From JBBQSV01 sp038213615 (lineage in GTDB: Bacteria; Patescibacteriota; Saccharimonadia; Saccharimonadales; OMJO01), in NCBI GenBank assembly GCA_038213615.1, contig JBBQSV010000003.1:1-41850 (forward strand): DNA of 41,850 bases, written 5' to 3'. The notes below the pieces were generated by a model. That model searched no databases. It had not been told where the DNA came from and saw only the letters and a program-made list of their open reading frames with translations. Both the position numbers and the translations under genes were made by a program. Shown piece after piece: positions 22,839-31,194 of this stretch (within the stretch, counting starts at the first letter, position 1; each line of letters starts with the position of its first letter).

Positions 22839-23300
22839 ATGAGTTTGACTGCCTCCAATTTAGAGATAGCTACATTCAGAGCAGAAGGAATAATGTTGCT
22901 CCGTCGGCCTACGTCCGAACAAGCATCGCTAAGGGAACCTGGGCGCATAGAATTTGAAGCCAGGGTAGCTCAAACCAGCCGAACGATAGGCGGCGTGGCT
23001 ATAGTCCCACAGTGGCTATATGAATATGAGCCGTTAGAGGCCCGTAGTGCAGAGATCCGTGTTTGCATGATTGACGACAGGCGTAACATCCCCTTTGAAT
23101 TACGCCTTCACAGGGCGGCCATTAGGCTAGTTTTTGACGCAGAAGTTCCGGCAGAAGTAGTGTTTGAATCGACCGGGCGAGAGGATGTTCACGCTAAGGG
23201 AGTATTGAGTGCCGTAGGTTTCTCGGGTGAACCGGTAGACATAGGGAGTGAAACGTTTTATCAGATATCACGCGACGAGTGGCTTGTCAGAGTAGCTTAG
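22839..23300 (+). CDS. Unknown protein, 153 residues
   Basis: No family recognised. Soluble, beta-rich in appearance with many short hydrophobic strands (IGGVAIVPQWLYEYEP; AIRLVFDAEVPAEVVFES) and no membrane segment. Start ATG 22839 with a -10 box 6 bases upstream. It follows a DrrAB-like exporter pair by 36 bases but has its own promoter, so a functional link is not shown. Confidence 0.6.
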   Translation: MSLTASNLEIATFRAEGIMLLRRPTSEQASLREPGRIEFEARVAQTSRTIGGVAIVPQWLYEYEPLEARSAEIRVCMIDDRRNIPFELRLHRAAIRLVFDAEVPAEVVFESTGREDVHAKGVLSAVGFSGEPVDIGSETFYQISRDEWLVRVA

Positions 23301-23330
23301 CTCAAGCGTTTAGTGTAACCTGTGTTAAAT

Positions 23331-23651
23331 ATGGACTTGTTTCAAACACAAAATAATAACTCGGTGCAAACCGGCAATCCGCAAAATATTGGATCCTCAT
23401 TCATCAACGGTTCTACGCCCGGATTGCAGAACACCAGCACCAAAGATTACCTAGATAACAGTGCTCCTGGGTTGAGTGTGGTTCCTAACTGTACAACCAG
23501 CTGTGTTACAGAAGCCCAGGTTATGACGCCCAATACCAGCGTAAGTCACAGACCGGTTTGGCCGGTTGGCTTGGCGGGGCTAGTGATAGTTGTACTGGTG
23601 GCAGGACTAATCAGGAATATCTGGACTTTTAAACCCAGCACCAAGAAGTAG
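23331..23651 (+). CDS. Small C-terminally anchored protein, 106 residues, unknown
   Basis: ATG 23331 preferred over a GTG nine bases upstream. The first 75 residues are Asn/Ser/Thr/Gln-rich and probably disordered, with one Cys pair (NCTTSC), then one membrane segment (WPVGLAGLVIVVLVAGLI, about 80-98) and a short basic end. Tail-anchored layout; no family recognised. Confidence 0.6.
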   Translation: MDLFQTQNNNSVQTGNPQNIGSSFINGSTPGLQNTSTKDYLDNSAPGLSVVPNCTTSCVTEAQVMTPNTSVSHRPVWPVGLAGLVIVVLVAGLIRNIWTFKPSTKK

Positions 23652-23662
23652 CTTTGTGCTTA

Positions 23663-23671
23663 TGGTAAGAT
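23663..23671 (+). promoter_or_regulatory. Extended -10 promoter of the secreted coiled-coil gene
   Basis: TGG followed by TAAGAT, ending 9 bases before ATG 23681. Confidence 0.5.
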
Positions 23672-23680
23672 AATACGGTA

Positions 23681-24274
23681 ATGAAGAAACGTCTTTTTAT
23701 TTTTATAGCTAGTTTGCTGGCTGTGCCAGTTCTGACGGTTGGTATGGTTAGTGCCCAGCGCATTGACAGAGTGCTGCCACCGCAAAGTTGCCAAACCACG
23801 ACCAGTAGTGGTACGTCTAGCTGTCCGCCGGAAGTTAACAAAATAAAGTTGCGCTGCGTCGTGGCTCAAACCAGACTTAAACTACTAGCAGTCAGAATCA
23901 CTACCGTCAAGACAACTCGTACGCAGCTCTACAATAACTTGATAGATAAACTGACAGCCCTTAGCACCAAACTGCAAACTGCTGGTTTGGACGTGACCAC
24001 CCTAAACACGCAAATTACTGCCCTGCAGTCCAAAGTCACTACATTCAACACCAACTTGACTAATTACAAACAAGCCGTGGCCGACCTAGCGACTATGGAT
24101 TGCAAATCTGACCCCACGGCATTCAAGGCATCGCTAGAAACAGCCCGGAGCTTGCGATTAACTTTATTCACTAGTGGCCAAGAAATTCGCACCTACCTAA
24201 AGGAAACTATTCGTCCAACTCTGCAGACTCTAAAGACTCAGCTAGAAGCTAAATCATCATCACCCAGTCAATAA
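23681..24274 (+). CDS. Secreted helical protein, 197 residues
   Basis: Typical signal peptide MKKRLFIFIASLLAVPVLTVGMVSA with cleavage expected near residue 25. The rest is Thr/Leu/Lys-rich and mostly helical with coiled-coil spacing (LIDKLTALSTKLQTAGLDVT; LKTQLEAK), plus three Cys in the mature part (residues near 32, 46 and 60, and one near 142). No family recognised. The DsbA-like protein at 10371-11012 could oxidise such cysteines. Followed 10 bases later by another anchored protein gene. Confidence 0.68.
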   Translation: MKKRLFIFIASLLAVPVLTVGMVSAQRIDRVLPPQSCQTTTSSGTSSCPPEVNKIKLRCVVAQTRLKLLAVRITTVKTTRTQLYNNLIDKLTALSTKLQTAGLDVTTLNTQITALQSKVTTFNTNLTNYKQAVADLATMDCKSDPTAFKASLETARSLRLTLFTSGQEIRTYLKETIRPTLQTLKTQLEAKSSSPSQ

Positions 24275-24284
24275 AGGAATCAAC

Positions 24285-24803
24285 ATGGAACCAAACGCAC
24301 CAGAACCCACCCCAACACTAACCACTCAACCAGACAGTACAGTTAGTACCCAGGCTCCACCTCCACCGGCTCCAGATCCAGAACCCACTTCGGCTCAGGT
24401 TGACCCTGGTGCCGCCGACGGCATCACGCCAGTCAGCAATGACGAACCAGTTGTAGCTGCACCGCCTGTAACCCCAGCAGATGGCGACACCCCCATGGCT
24501 CCACCAGCCCCAGTTAGCCCTAAAAAGCCTGGCTCTTCCAAGATGCCTATCATTGTGGCCGTAATTGTATTCTTGCTGATGGCTGTCGCCGTTTTGGTAT
24601 GGCACATGACTATGCACCACGAAGCTATGCCCAACCATACCTCCGCCACCACCCAGTCGACGACCACAACTCAGGCAACGGCTGCTAAAAGTAGTGACGT
24701 AGATTCCACCGTCAAGAGCATAGACGACGGCCTAAAGAGTTTAGACGAGTCCAAAGACTTCTCTAGCACCGACCTAGCTAGCTCCAGCGTCAACGGCCTC
24801 TAA
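24285..24803 (+). CDS. Pro-rich single-pass membrane protein, 172 residues
   Basis: Pro/Thr/Ala-rich N-terminal 85 residues (starts MEPNAPEPTP), one membrane segment (MPIIVAVIVFLLMAVAVLVW, about 86-105), then a Thr/Ser-rich outer part ending in an acidic helix. Located 10 bases after the secreted coiled-coil gene, so co-transcribed, with AAAGGA upstream. Its TAA overlaps the TAG of the convergent ligase gene (CTAA). No family recognised. Confidence 0.62.
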   Translation: MEPNAPEPTPTLTTQPDSTVSTQAPPPPAPDPEPTSAQVDPGAADGITPVSNDEPVVAAPPVTPADGDTPMAPPAPVSPKKPGSSKMPIIVAVIVFLLMAVAVLVWHMTMHHEAMPNHTSATTQSTTTTQATAAKSSDVDSTVKSIDDGLKSLDESKDFSSTDLASSSVNGL

Positions 24804-26077
24804 GAATTAAAATTTTGGCGGAGCCATTCGTCTAGGCTGCCACCACCTCCGGCGCTAAGACACAGCACCAGATCACCCATGTCGGCGTGGGCTTGGATGC
24901 TTTGCTTTAGCCCATCGTCTAGTTTGGCTGGTTCGGCTGGTGCATACTGGCTCATCAGGCCAACCAAATCTTTGGGCTCTAACATCTGCAAGTTTGGATC
25001 TTCGCGGGCTAGGTAGCTGGGCACTACGTACAGCTGTTTGATATGGTCAAACATGTGCCGCAACTGTTCTTTGATAAAGTGCTGGCGGGTGTTGTGCAGG
25101 CCTTCGTAAACCACCACCACATTATTCCCAGCGACTTCGTGGGCTAGTTGTAGGGCGCCCTGGATCTTTTCTGGAGTGTGGGCGTAGTCGGTATAGACAT
25201 TTGGGGCAATTTGTTCGAACCGTCGTGATACGCCAGGGAATTTATTCATAATCTCGACTATCTGATCCAGTGACTTTTGGGTCAGTTCGGCCAATAGTTT
25301 GGCTACCAGCCAGGCATCCTGGCGGTTGACGGCTCCGGCTAGGCTCAGCTGGGCATCTTTTTTGTCTAACACCATGTAGTGATCATTTGATTCCAGCCCC
25401 AGCAGGTCGTAGTCGCTTTGCCATAACCCCACCCATTCACTTTGTTTGACGAACTGACTGAAGGCGGCTTGATAATCTTCTTTGGTGGGGTAGATGTCTG
25501 GGTGGTCCCAGGCAATGCCGGTGATCAGACTTAGGTAGGGGTGAAAGGCCAAAAAGTTGTGGTCGAATTCGTCGGCTTCGTAGACAAAATACTCCGACCC
25601 CACTACGTATTCGCCCATTTCGCCGTAGCTAACTTTGGCGGGCAGTGAATAGCTGAGCGGTATGCCTAGCTGCTTGAACGCCCACACAGCCATGGCGGTG
25701 GTAGTGGTTTTGCCGTGGGTCCCGGCAATGGCGATTAATTTGAGCTTTTTATCTTTAATTATTTGATTTAGTAGCTCATCACGTTTGGTGGCCTTGATGC
25801 TATTTGCCTGGCAGAACTTTAACTCCGGTGCATCGGGGTTTTCGATGGCCAGAGCAGACGAATAAACAAACCAATCAATCGGCAATTTTTGGTGTATAGC
25901 CGCAATGCCTGATTCGTCTTGGCCCACATGAACGTCATCAATGCCGTGCTGCTTCAAATAAGCCAGGTAGTCAGAATCTTGTTTGTCAGACCCCGACACC
26001 TGGTAACCGGCCTGTTTGGCAATCAAAGCTAGGGGCCCGATACCAGCGCCACCAATACCAGAGAAGTATAAATGCAT
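24800..26077 (-). CDS. murC: MurC-type UDP-N-acetylmuramate ligase
   Basis: 425 residues from ATG 26077 (an upstream in-frame codon would add nine unlikely residues). Seen: Rossmann-like first domain MHLYFSGIGGAGIGPLALIA, ATP loop AIAGTHGKTTTT (119-126), the central domain with SEYFVYEADEFDHNFL and HPDIYPTKEDY, and a C-terminal domain with DYAHTPEKIQGAL. Joins the first amino acid (usually L-Ala) to UDP-N-acetylmuramate in the cytoplasm; a recycling ligase of the Mpl type is possible since murC and Mpl share these motifs. A -10 box lies 6 bases upstream, so leaderless. No other mur gene is in the window. Confidence 0.9.
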   Translation of the reverse strand: MHLYFSGIGGAGIGPLALIAKQAGYQVSGSDKQDSDYLAYLKQHGIDDVHVGQDESGIAAIHQKLPIDWFVYSSALAIENPDAPELKFCQANSIKATKRDELLNQIIKDKKLKLIAIAGTHGKTTTTAMAVWAFKQLGIPLSYSLPAKVSYGEMGEYVVGSEYFVYEADEFDHNFLAFHPYLSLITGIAWDHPDIYPTKEDYQAAFSQFVKQSEWVGLWQSDYDLLGLESNDHYMVLDKKDAQLSLAGAVNRQDAWLVAKLLAELTQKSLDQIVEIMNKFPGVSRRFEQIAPNVYTDYAHTPEKIQGALQLAHEVAGNNVVVVYEGLHNTRQHFIKEQLRHMFDHIKQLYVVPSYLAREDPNLQMLEPKDLVGLMSQYAPAEPAKLDDGLKQSIQAHADMGDLVLCLSAGGGGSLDEWLRQNFNS

Positions 26078-26083
26078 AAGCTT

Positions 26084-26089
26084 AGTATA
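26084..26089 (-). promoter_or_regulatory. -10 box, leaderless start of the Mur ligase gene
   Basis: Minus strand TATACT, ending 6 bases before ATG 26077. Confidence 0.5.
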
Positions 26090-26110
26090 CGGACAACGCG
26101 GCAATGAGGC

Positions 26111-26116
26111 TATAAT
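26111..26116 (+). promoter_or_regulatory. -10 box of the 203-residue membrane protein gene
   Basis: Perfect TATAAT, 18 bases before ATG 26135, with AGAGGTT about five bases before the ATG, so this gene is leadered. Confidence 0.55.
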
Positions 26117-26134
26117 AAATGCTAGAGGTTAATC

Positions 26135-26746
26135 ATGGCCAAAAATAGCAAAAAATTACAAACTGGATTCTGGCGTCGGCATCTGCACTGGTTGTTCTTT
26201 GTGCTATTTGTGGTCAGCGGGGTGACTTGCGTGTACTCCCTGCGTAGTAACAATTTACAGGCTATCAAGCTGCGAAACCAAGTGTTGGCAGCCGATAAAT
26301 CGAATGGCGATGTCGAGGGCGCTTTGCAGAGTTTGCGCCACTACATCTATTCACACATGAACACTGACCTAGCCGGTGGCCCAGATGCCATCAAGCCCAG
26401 CATCCAGCTCAAATACACCTATCAGCGCCTGGTGGACGCTGACAAATCCAAAGTTGCTGCCAGTAATGCTATAGCCACCAAAGCCGCTCAGACCCACTGC
26501 CGAGTGCTGGTAGGCATAGACATACACGACGGTCGCCAGGCCTGCATAAACAACTACGTGTACTTACACGGCGCCAAGGCCAAGGTAATACCAGATGCTT
26601 TGTACAAGTTCGACTTTACCAGCCCGGTGTGGTCGTCTGACCTGGCTGGTTTTAGTATGTTAGTAGCCGCTTTATCGCTGATATTGTTCGCTACTAGCTT
26701 TGGATTAGAAAAATGGCTGCGCAGTAATGTGCGCAGCCAACTATAG
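26135..26746 (+). CDS. Two-span membrane protein with extracytoplasmic loop, 203 residues
   Basis: Basic N-terminus, first membrane segment at about 18-36, a large outer loop (40-165) with two or three Cys (THCRVLVGIDIHDGRQACI) and a helical repeat-like front part, second membrane segment at about 172-192, and a basic end. No family recognised. The hairpin GGCTGCGCA/TGCGCAGCC covers the last codons. Convergent with the next gene. Confidence 0.65.
   Translation: MAKNSKKLQTGFWRRHLHWLFFVLFVVSGVTCVYSLRSNNLQAIKLRNQVLAADKSNGDVEGALQSLRHYIYSHMNTDLAGGPDAIKPSIQLKYTYQRLVDADKSKVAASNAIATKAAQTHCRVLVGIDIHDGRQACINNYVYLHGAKAKVIPDALYKFDFTSPVWSSDLAGFSMLVAALSLILFATSFGLEKWLRSNVRSQL
26715..26738. terminator. Hairpin between convergent genes
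   Basis: Perfect 9-bp stem GGCTGCGCA-GTAATG-TGCGCAGCC inside the end of the 203-residue gene. The T-run (CTTTTGATTTT) starts 13 bases later, so termination efficiency is uncertain. Confidence 0.45.
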
Positions 26747-26767
26747 ACCTTTTGATTTTAGCTGAGC

Positions 26768-27355
26768 CTATTGACCAGTGCCGTTGCCAGTGGTTGGTGT
26801 AGTGCTACTGTTAGCGGCCTGACAGTTCTGGCCGTTGGGGTTATCTTTTTGGAAGGTTGCTATGGCCTTGGCTACTTGGCCATCAGTCTTTAGGTTCTCC
26901 CAGAAAATGATCTGGTCACGGTTGATAACCATTTGGTCTGTTGGACCATGCAGCTCACAACCTAGTTTCACCAATGAAACGTTGTTGTTGGCGCTAGTTT
27001 TGCTGCTCTTGGGCTGGACCTGTTGGTTTACTCGCAAGTAGTAAATGCCGCCTAGTGCCAAGTACTTGTTGTTTAGCGACTGGACGTTGCCAAAGTAGAC
27101 CTGGCCACCGTTTAGGAATACGGCCTGTATCTTCTTACTGTCTACATATTTACTTTCTTGTGCGCCGTTGCTGAACATTAGGTAGCCGACTACTGCCACT
27201 ACTAGAATGACGATTGAAAATAGTAGCGTTACGGATGAAATCTGGAGCCATCCTAATGCGCCGCTTTTACGGCGACTTTTTGGCGAGCCACTGACTGGGC
27301 TGTGCTGCGCGCTACTGGGTTGACTGGGCTGGGTGCCTCTGTTTACAAAATCCAT
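26768..27355 (-). CDS. Single-pass membrane protein with outer domain, 195 residues
   Basis: Ser/Gln-rich basic N-terminus, one membrane segment (about 38-62), and an outer domain with a repeated beta pattern (IQAVFLNGGQVYFGNVQSLNNKYLALGGIYYL), two Cys (GCELHG and NCQAAN) and a Thr/Gly-rich end. GGAGAGG lies about five bases before ATG 27355. Unknown family; the layout (tail, span, small beta domain) is common among Saccharibacteria anchored proteins. Confidence 0.68.
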   Translation of the reverse strand: MDFVNRGTQPSQPSSAQHSPVSGSPKSRRKSGALGWLQISSVTLLFSIVILVVAVVGYLMFSNGAQESKYVDSKKIQAVFLNGGQVYFGNVQSLNNKYLALGGIYYLRVNQQVQPKSSKTSANNNVSLVKLGCELHGPTDQMVINRDQIIFWENLKTDGQVAKAIATFQKDNPNGQNCQAANSSTTPTTGNGTGQ

Positions 27356-27473
27356 TTTTACCTCTCCACCTTACGTTGCCGTTAAATTTCTACAGAGATC
27401 AGTTTAGCGCATAAGCGGTATGGCGCGCAACTACTTAAGCGTCTATTTGGGCCCGTATCTGTAGTAAAAAATG

Positions 27474-27519
27474 CCCCTAAAGTGTTGACAACTCAAAACA
27501 CTTCGGAGTACTGTAGGGG
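27474..27519. promoter_or_regulatory. Nested inverted repeats over the promoter of the 65-residue gene
   Basis: Inner repeat AAGTGTT (27480-27486) and AACACTT (27497-27503) straddles the TTGACA -35; outer repeat CCCCTA (27474-27479) and TAGGGG (27514-27519). The inner repeat looks like an operator half-site pair with a 10-base spacer. Confidence 0.55.
27485..27514 (+). promoter_or_regulatory. Promoter of the 65-residue gene
   Basis: Perfect TTGACA (27485-27490), 18-base spacer and TACTGT (27509-27514). A leader of about 30 bases with GGGAG follows. Confidence 0.5.
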
Positions 27520-27552
27520 TACATTACTATTAAGAGAGGGAGAACTGTAGCA

Positions 27553-27750
27553 ATGGCTTACAAGCACACAAACTCAAAAGGTGTAACTTACTACCTAAAC
27601 TCTAAAGAAGTCACTCTACGCGGCGGCAAACTGCAAAGGATTTACTACTTTAGCAAAGACGAACGCCCAGAGGCTTCTGACCTGCCAGCAGGTATGAGCG
27701 TCAACGAAAACCCACGTAACGGCTTTCTAACCGTTAAGCGCGACAAGTAG
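27553..27750 (+). CDS. Small conserved-looking protein, 65 residues, unknown
   Basis: Lys/Tyr-rich beta-type protein, starts MAYKHTNSKGVTYYL and contains GGKLQRIYYFSKDERPEA. It has a full transcription unit: consensus -35, AGAGGGAG ribosome-binding region, and a strong terminator, which suggests high expression. Similar short KHTNSKGxxYYL-type proteins are common in Saccharibacteria to my recollection. Possibly a nucleic-acid-binding or ribosome-associated small protein; not shown by sequence. Confidence 0.75.
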   Translation: MAYKHTNSKGVTYYLNSKEVTLRGGKLQRIYYFSKDERPEASDLPAGMSVNENPRNGFLTVKRDK

Positions 27751-27771
27751 TCTTTTTACATAAGGCAATCA

Positions 27772-27800
27772 AACACCCGCCATTTGGCGGGTGTTTTTTT
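27772..27800 (+). terminator. Strong intrinsic terminator
   Basis: Perfect 10-bp stem AACACCCGCC-ATTT-GGCGGGTGTT followed by five T. Confidence 0.95.
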
Positions 27801-27819
27801 AGACCCAAAGCCCAGGACT

Positions 27820-27828
27820 TGCTATCAT
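27820..27828 (+). promoter_or_regulatory. Extended -10 promoter of the third ABC exporter
   Basis: TGC followed by TATCAT, ending 8 bases before ATG 27837; nearly leaderless. Confidence 0.5.
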
Positions 27829-27836
27829 GTATCGGT

Positions 27837-28601
27837 ATGCCAAAAAACGACGTCATATTACGAGTTCAAAACCTGACAAAACGCTACGGTGATCGAACGG
27901 TGGTCAAGGGCATAGACTTCGAGGTCAAAAAAGGCGAGATATTCGGTATCTTGGGCCCTAACGGCGCCGGCAAGACTACTACGCTAGAGATGATAGAGGG
28001 CATGCGCCCAATTGATGACGGACAGGCTACCTTGGCAGGCATAGATGTCAGCAAAAATGCCCAAAAGGTGCGCTACATCATCGGTGTGCAGCCCCAAAGC
28101 CCGGCCTTTCAGGACAAAACCAAGCTGACCGAGATTTTGGAACTGTTTGCCTCGGCCTACGGCGAAAAGATCAATCCTAAGAAGTTTCTACAAGACTTAG
28201 GTCTAGAAGACAAAGCTAGCAGTTACGTAGAACAGCTATCAGGTGGTCAAAAGCAACGTTTTAGCATTGCCGCAGCACTGGTACACAATCCCAAAGTCTT
28301 CTTTATGGACGAACCAACTACCGGGCTGGACCCCCAGGCTCGCCGCAACTTGTGGGAGCTAGTAAGCCACATTCGGGACCGCGGCATCACAGTCATTATC
28401 ACTACCCACTACATGGAAGAAGCCGAGGTGTTGTGTGACCGTGTGGCCATTATGGATGACGGCGAGATCAAGGTTATTGATTCGCCCAAGCAGTTGGTCA
28501 AGCAGTTACTGGGTCGGGGTTTTAAAAAGGCTCAACACGTCGAGCAAGCCAACCTAGAAGACGTATTTATAGACCTAACTGGCAAGGATTTAAAGGATTA
28601 A
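27837..28601 (+). CDS. ABC-2 exporter ATPase subunit
   Basis: 254 residues from ATG 27837, chosen because of the promoter 8 bases upstream; an earlier in-frame ATG would include the promoter. Walker A GPNGAGKT (40-47), canonical LSGGQ (134-138), Walker B FFMDEP (155-160), TGLDP. Short C-terminus ending LEDVFIDLTGKDLKD. Pairs with the permease that starts four bases later. Substrate unknown. Confidence 0.95.
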   Translation: MPKNDVILRVQNLTKRYGDRTVVKGIDFEVKKGEIFGILGPNGAGKTTTLEMIEGMRPIDDGQATLAGIDVSKNAQKVRYIIGVQPQSPAFQDKTKLTEILELFASAYGEKINPKKFLQDLGLEDKASSYVEQLSGGQKQRFSIAAALVHNPKVFFMDEPTTGLDPQARRNLWELVSHIRDRGITVIITTHYMEEAEVLCDRVAIMDDGEIKVIDSPKQLVKQLLGRGFKKAQHVEQANLEDVFIDLTGKDLKD

Positions 28602-28604
28602 TTT

Positions 28605-29714
28605 ATGAGTCTAAAAAAGATGTTTTTACCTGTTAAAGTAGCTTCTAAGATCTCTATCCGCCGGGCCTTTCGCGACAAAGTGGCGCTGTTTTTCATATTC
28701 TTATTTCCGCTGATATTTTTGTTTGTGTTTGGTGGTATCTTTGGCAAAAACAACGGCACATCGTTCAAGGTGGCGCTGATTAATCAGTCGGGTAGCAAAT
28801 TTGCCAAAGACTTTACCGATCAAGCTCACAAAGATAAGCTGTTCAAAATCGACGACAAAGCTACTAGCCTGGTCTTGGCTAACGAGAAGATGGCTCGTGG
28901 TCAGCTAGACGGCGCCATTGTGCTGCCGGCAGACTTTGGCCAAACTAGTGGCAAACTGCCCAAAGGCCAAGCCGTGGTCTACTACACCCAGAATGCCGAA
29001 CAGTCTGGGCAAGCCCTGGTATCCGTACTGCAAGCTGAATTGCAGGGGGTTAACCAGTCGCTGGTGAAGGTAGCGCAGCCCTTTAGCGTACGCGGTGATC
29101 AGCTGAACACCAAGGGGCTCAAGCAGTTCGATTACGTGTTTGCTGGACTGCTTGGATTCTCTATCGTGGGCTTGGGTATCTTTGGGCCGGTCAACGTGTT
29201 CCCGGAACTCAAAAAACAGGGTATTTTGCGTCGTTTGCACACTACGCCTATCCGGGTGTGGCAGTACTTTGTGGCTAACGTTATATCGCAGTCAGTGGTC
29301 GGGCTGTTGTCTGTAGCTATACAGTTTGCAGTGGCCATGACGGTCTTTCATCTAAGGATCAGTGGTAACTTCTTGGAACTAGCGATATTTATTAGTTTGG
29401 GCATTACTACCATCTTGGGCATTGGCTTGGCTATTGGCGGTTGGGCTCGCAACGAACAGCAGGCGGCGCCACTCAGCAACATTGTGGTGTTTCCCATGCT
29501 GTTTTTGTCGGGTACGTTCTTCCCGCGGTTTTTGATGCCAGAGTGGCTGCAAAAGGCATCGGCCTTTTTGCCACTGACCCCTATAATCGATGGCATTCGC
29601 CTGATAGCTACCGAAGGCAAACATTTGACCCAGGTCGGATCCCAGATTGGTATGATGGCTGGCTGGATAGTAGTTATCTACGCCCTAGCATTCACGGTCT
29701 TTCGCTGGGAGTAA
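28605..29714 (+). CDS. ABC-2 exporter permease with large outer domain
   Basis: 369 residues. First membrane segment at about 28-48 (FFIFLFPLIFLFVFGGIFG), an outer domain of about 120 residues (KVALINQSGSKFAKDFT ... GAIVLPADFG), then five membrane segments from about 175. This is the ABC2_membrane_3 / YhgE-like layout used by exporters of lipids and peptides. AAAGGA precedes the ATG. Co-transcribed with the ATPase. Confidence 0.93.
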   Translation: MSLKKMFLPVKVASKISIRRAFRDKVALFFIFLFPLIFLFVFGGIFGKNNGTSFKVALINQSGSKFAKDFTDQAHKDKLFKIDDKATSLVLANEKMARGQLDGAIVLPADFGQTSGKLPKGQAVVYYTQNAEQSGQALVSVLQAELQGVNQSLVKVAQPFSVRGDQLNTKGLKQFDYVFAGLLGFSIVGLGIFGPVNVFPELKKQGILRRLHTTPIRVWQYFVANVISQSVVGLLSVAIQFAVAMTVFHLRISGNFLELAIFISLGITTILGIGLAIGGWARNEQQAAPLSNIVVFPMLFLSGTFFPRFLMPEWLQKASAFLPLTPIIDGIRLIATEGKHLTQVGSQIGMMAGWIVVIYALAFTVFRWE

Positions 29715-29739
29715 ACAGCATCGGTTTGACCCCCTAAGA

Positions 29740-29745
29740 TATAAT
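29740..29745 (+). promoter_or_regulatory. -10 box, leaderless start of the 240-residue gene
   Basis: Perfect TATAAT ending 7 bases before ATG 29753. Confidence 0.6.
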
Positions 29746-29752
29746 ATTAGGT

Positions 29753-30475
29753 ATGGCAGAAGCCCCAAGGCTCTTCCAACCTGGCGCCGGTGATACAGAC
29801 CCGACAGCCGATCCGGTATTAGATCAAGTACGCTTTGTTTTTGAGCAACTCAATTTTTTGCCGACTGGGACGGCCGAGGCCGAGGTAGCAGCCAAACTAG
29901 TCCCCTCTGTGGGTGAGTACGTTGATTCTAATGAATATCTAGAGGCCCAGCTGGACGATGCGTCGCAGGCTAGACTCAAAGACTCATATAAAACCGTTGT
30001 CGATCAGGCTCGTTTGGTGCTGGCCATTAGTCGACGAACCTCTGTTGATCATGGTTGGTTAGCTGGATGGCTACGTAATTCGGAAACAAGCGACGTTTAT
30101 ATGGGGCCAGGGCAGTTTGTACGCTATTTGGATTTATCGGCTTGGGTGGCTCATGGCCCAAAAGATGATTTTAGGCCGTTTTTGGCTAACTTGGTCAAAG
30201 AAAGAACAAAAGGTGAAAGTAAAGGTTTTTGGAACGACCCCTATGTAAGTAGTGGGATGGAGCAGGACGCCACAACCCACATCCGTGACGTGCTTGGTTC
30301 ATATTCTATTGCCAATCTATTAGAGGTTGATGGCAAACTTCACCAGTCCATCGCAGATCGAAAGCGAGCTAGCGAGTTCTGGCATGGTCACCGGCGGGGA
30401 GTCTTTGGTTTTATTGTTAAACACCGGTCAAAAAACCATGGCCTGGACGAGTTTGCTAAAATAACAGGTATATAA
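29753..30475 (+). CDS. Unknown helical protein, 240 residues
   Basis: No family recognised. Soluble and mostly helical, acidic N-terminal half, with the phrase VDHGWLAGWLRNSETSDVYM in the middle and a basic end (HGHRRGVFGFIVKHRSKNHG). No membrane segment. First of three consecutive orphan genes between two ABC exporters, each with its own start signal. Confidence 0.65.
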   Translation: MAEAPRLFQPGAGDTDPTADPVLDQVRFVFEQLNFLPTGTAEAEVAAKLVPSVGEYVDSNEYLEAQLDDASQARLKDSYKTVVDQARLVLAISRRTSVDHGWLAGWLRNSETSDVYMGPGQFVRYLDLSAWVAHGPKDDFRPFLANLVKERTKGESKGFWNDPYVSSGMEQDATTHIRDVLGSYSIANLLEVDGKLHQSIADRKRASEFWHGHRRGVFGFIVKHRSKNHGLDEFAKITGI

Positions 30476-30486
30476 ATAGCTAAAGG

Positions 30487-30515
30487 TTGCAATTAGCAAA
30501 CTAATATGTTATAGT
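30487..30515 (+). promoter_or_regulatory. Promoter, leaderless start of the 180-residue gene
   Basis: TTGCAA (30487-30492), 17-base spacer, TATAGT (30510-30515) with an upstream TGT (extended -10). The -10 ends 7 bases before ATG 30523. Confidence 0.68.
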
Positions 30516-30522
30516 GGAGGAC

Positions 30523-31065
30523 ATGATAGGCGAAATTAGGGACAGACAACCAGCAATGCCATTGTTTGTAGAAGACGATAAGGGTGATGTATTTGTGGAC
30601 CCCAGCGCCCAGCTTGAGACCGTTGAGACTGCTGTAGGTGGTGTTGTATCACGGGCATCCGTGTATGAGGAAGAGGTGGATATGATATTTCCTGCCACTC
30701 CCGAACAGGAAGCTGCCATAGAAGAAGACAGGGCACGGGATGTCTTAGCCAATTTCACACCTGATGATCCGTCTGATTTAGTTGATGTTCAACTAACCAC
30801 ACCTGACATTGAACATGCATTGGCTCGTTACCCTGAAGAAATGATTCATGACGACGTTCCAGGCCCAAGGATAGATGTTACTGACAATGAAAACCCCAGT
30901 GAAGTAGTTGCTAAAGAGCCCGATCAGACCGAGGAAGGGACTCCTGAGCTACTCACTGACGAACAATATCGTGAACTACTAGCTAAACCCCTCGAGCCAG
31001 ATGATGTTCGGGCTAAATTTATACGTGGTCCTGGGCCCAAGTTCCCAAGACGCAGACGCGGCTAA
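30523..31065 (+). CDS. Unknown acidic protein, 180 residues
   Basis: Start ATG 30523 set by the promoter directly upstream; a GTG at 30514 overlaps the -10 box and is unlikely. Strongly acidic and Pro-rich throughout, probably disordered, ending in a basic patch (FIRGPGPKFPRRRRG). No family recognised. Charge pattern suggests a scaffold or inhibitor, but this is only a guess. A clear terminator follows at 31104-31134. Confidence 0.62.
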   Translation: MIGEIRDRQPAMPLFVEDDKGDVFVDPSAQLETVETAVGGVVSRASVYEEEVDMIFPATPEQEAAIEEDRARDVLANFTPDDPSDLVDVQLTTPDIEHALARYPEEMIHDDVPGPRIDVTDNENPSEVVAKEPDQTEEGTPELLTDEQYRELLAKPLEPDDVRAKFIRGPGPKFPRRRRG

Positions 31066-31103
31066 AGACTGTTGCCAATATTTATAAACAGGTGTACTAT
31101 TTA

Positions 31104-31134
31104 ATGCTCTAGCGGCTTCGCCAGGGCATTTTTT
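31104..31134 (+). terminator. Intrinsic terminator
   Basis: ATGCTCT pairs with AGGGCAT (one G-U), inner GCG/CGC, followed by six T. Confidence 0.88.
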
Positions 31135-31194
31135 AATTTAAGACTGCTCTAGGGCGACACCTTTTACCGGTTCGTCAGGGTGGTAGGAGGCAAT

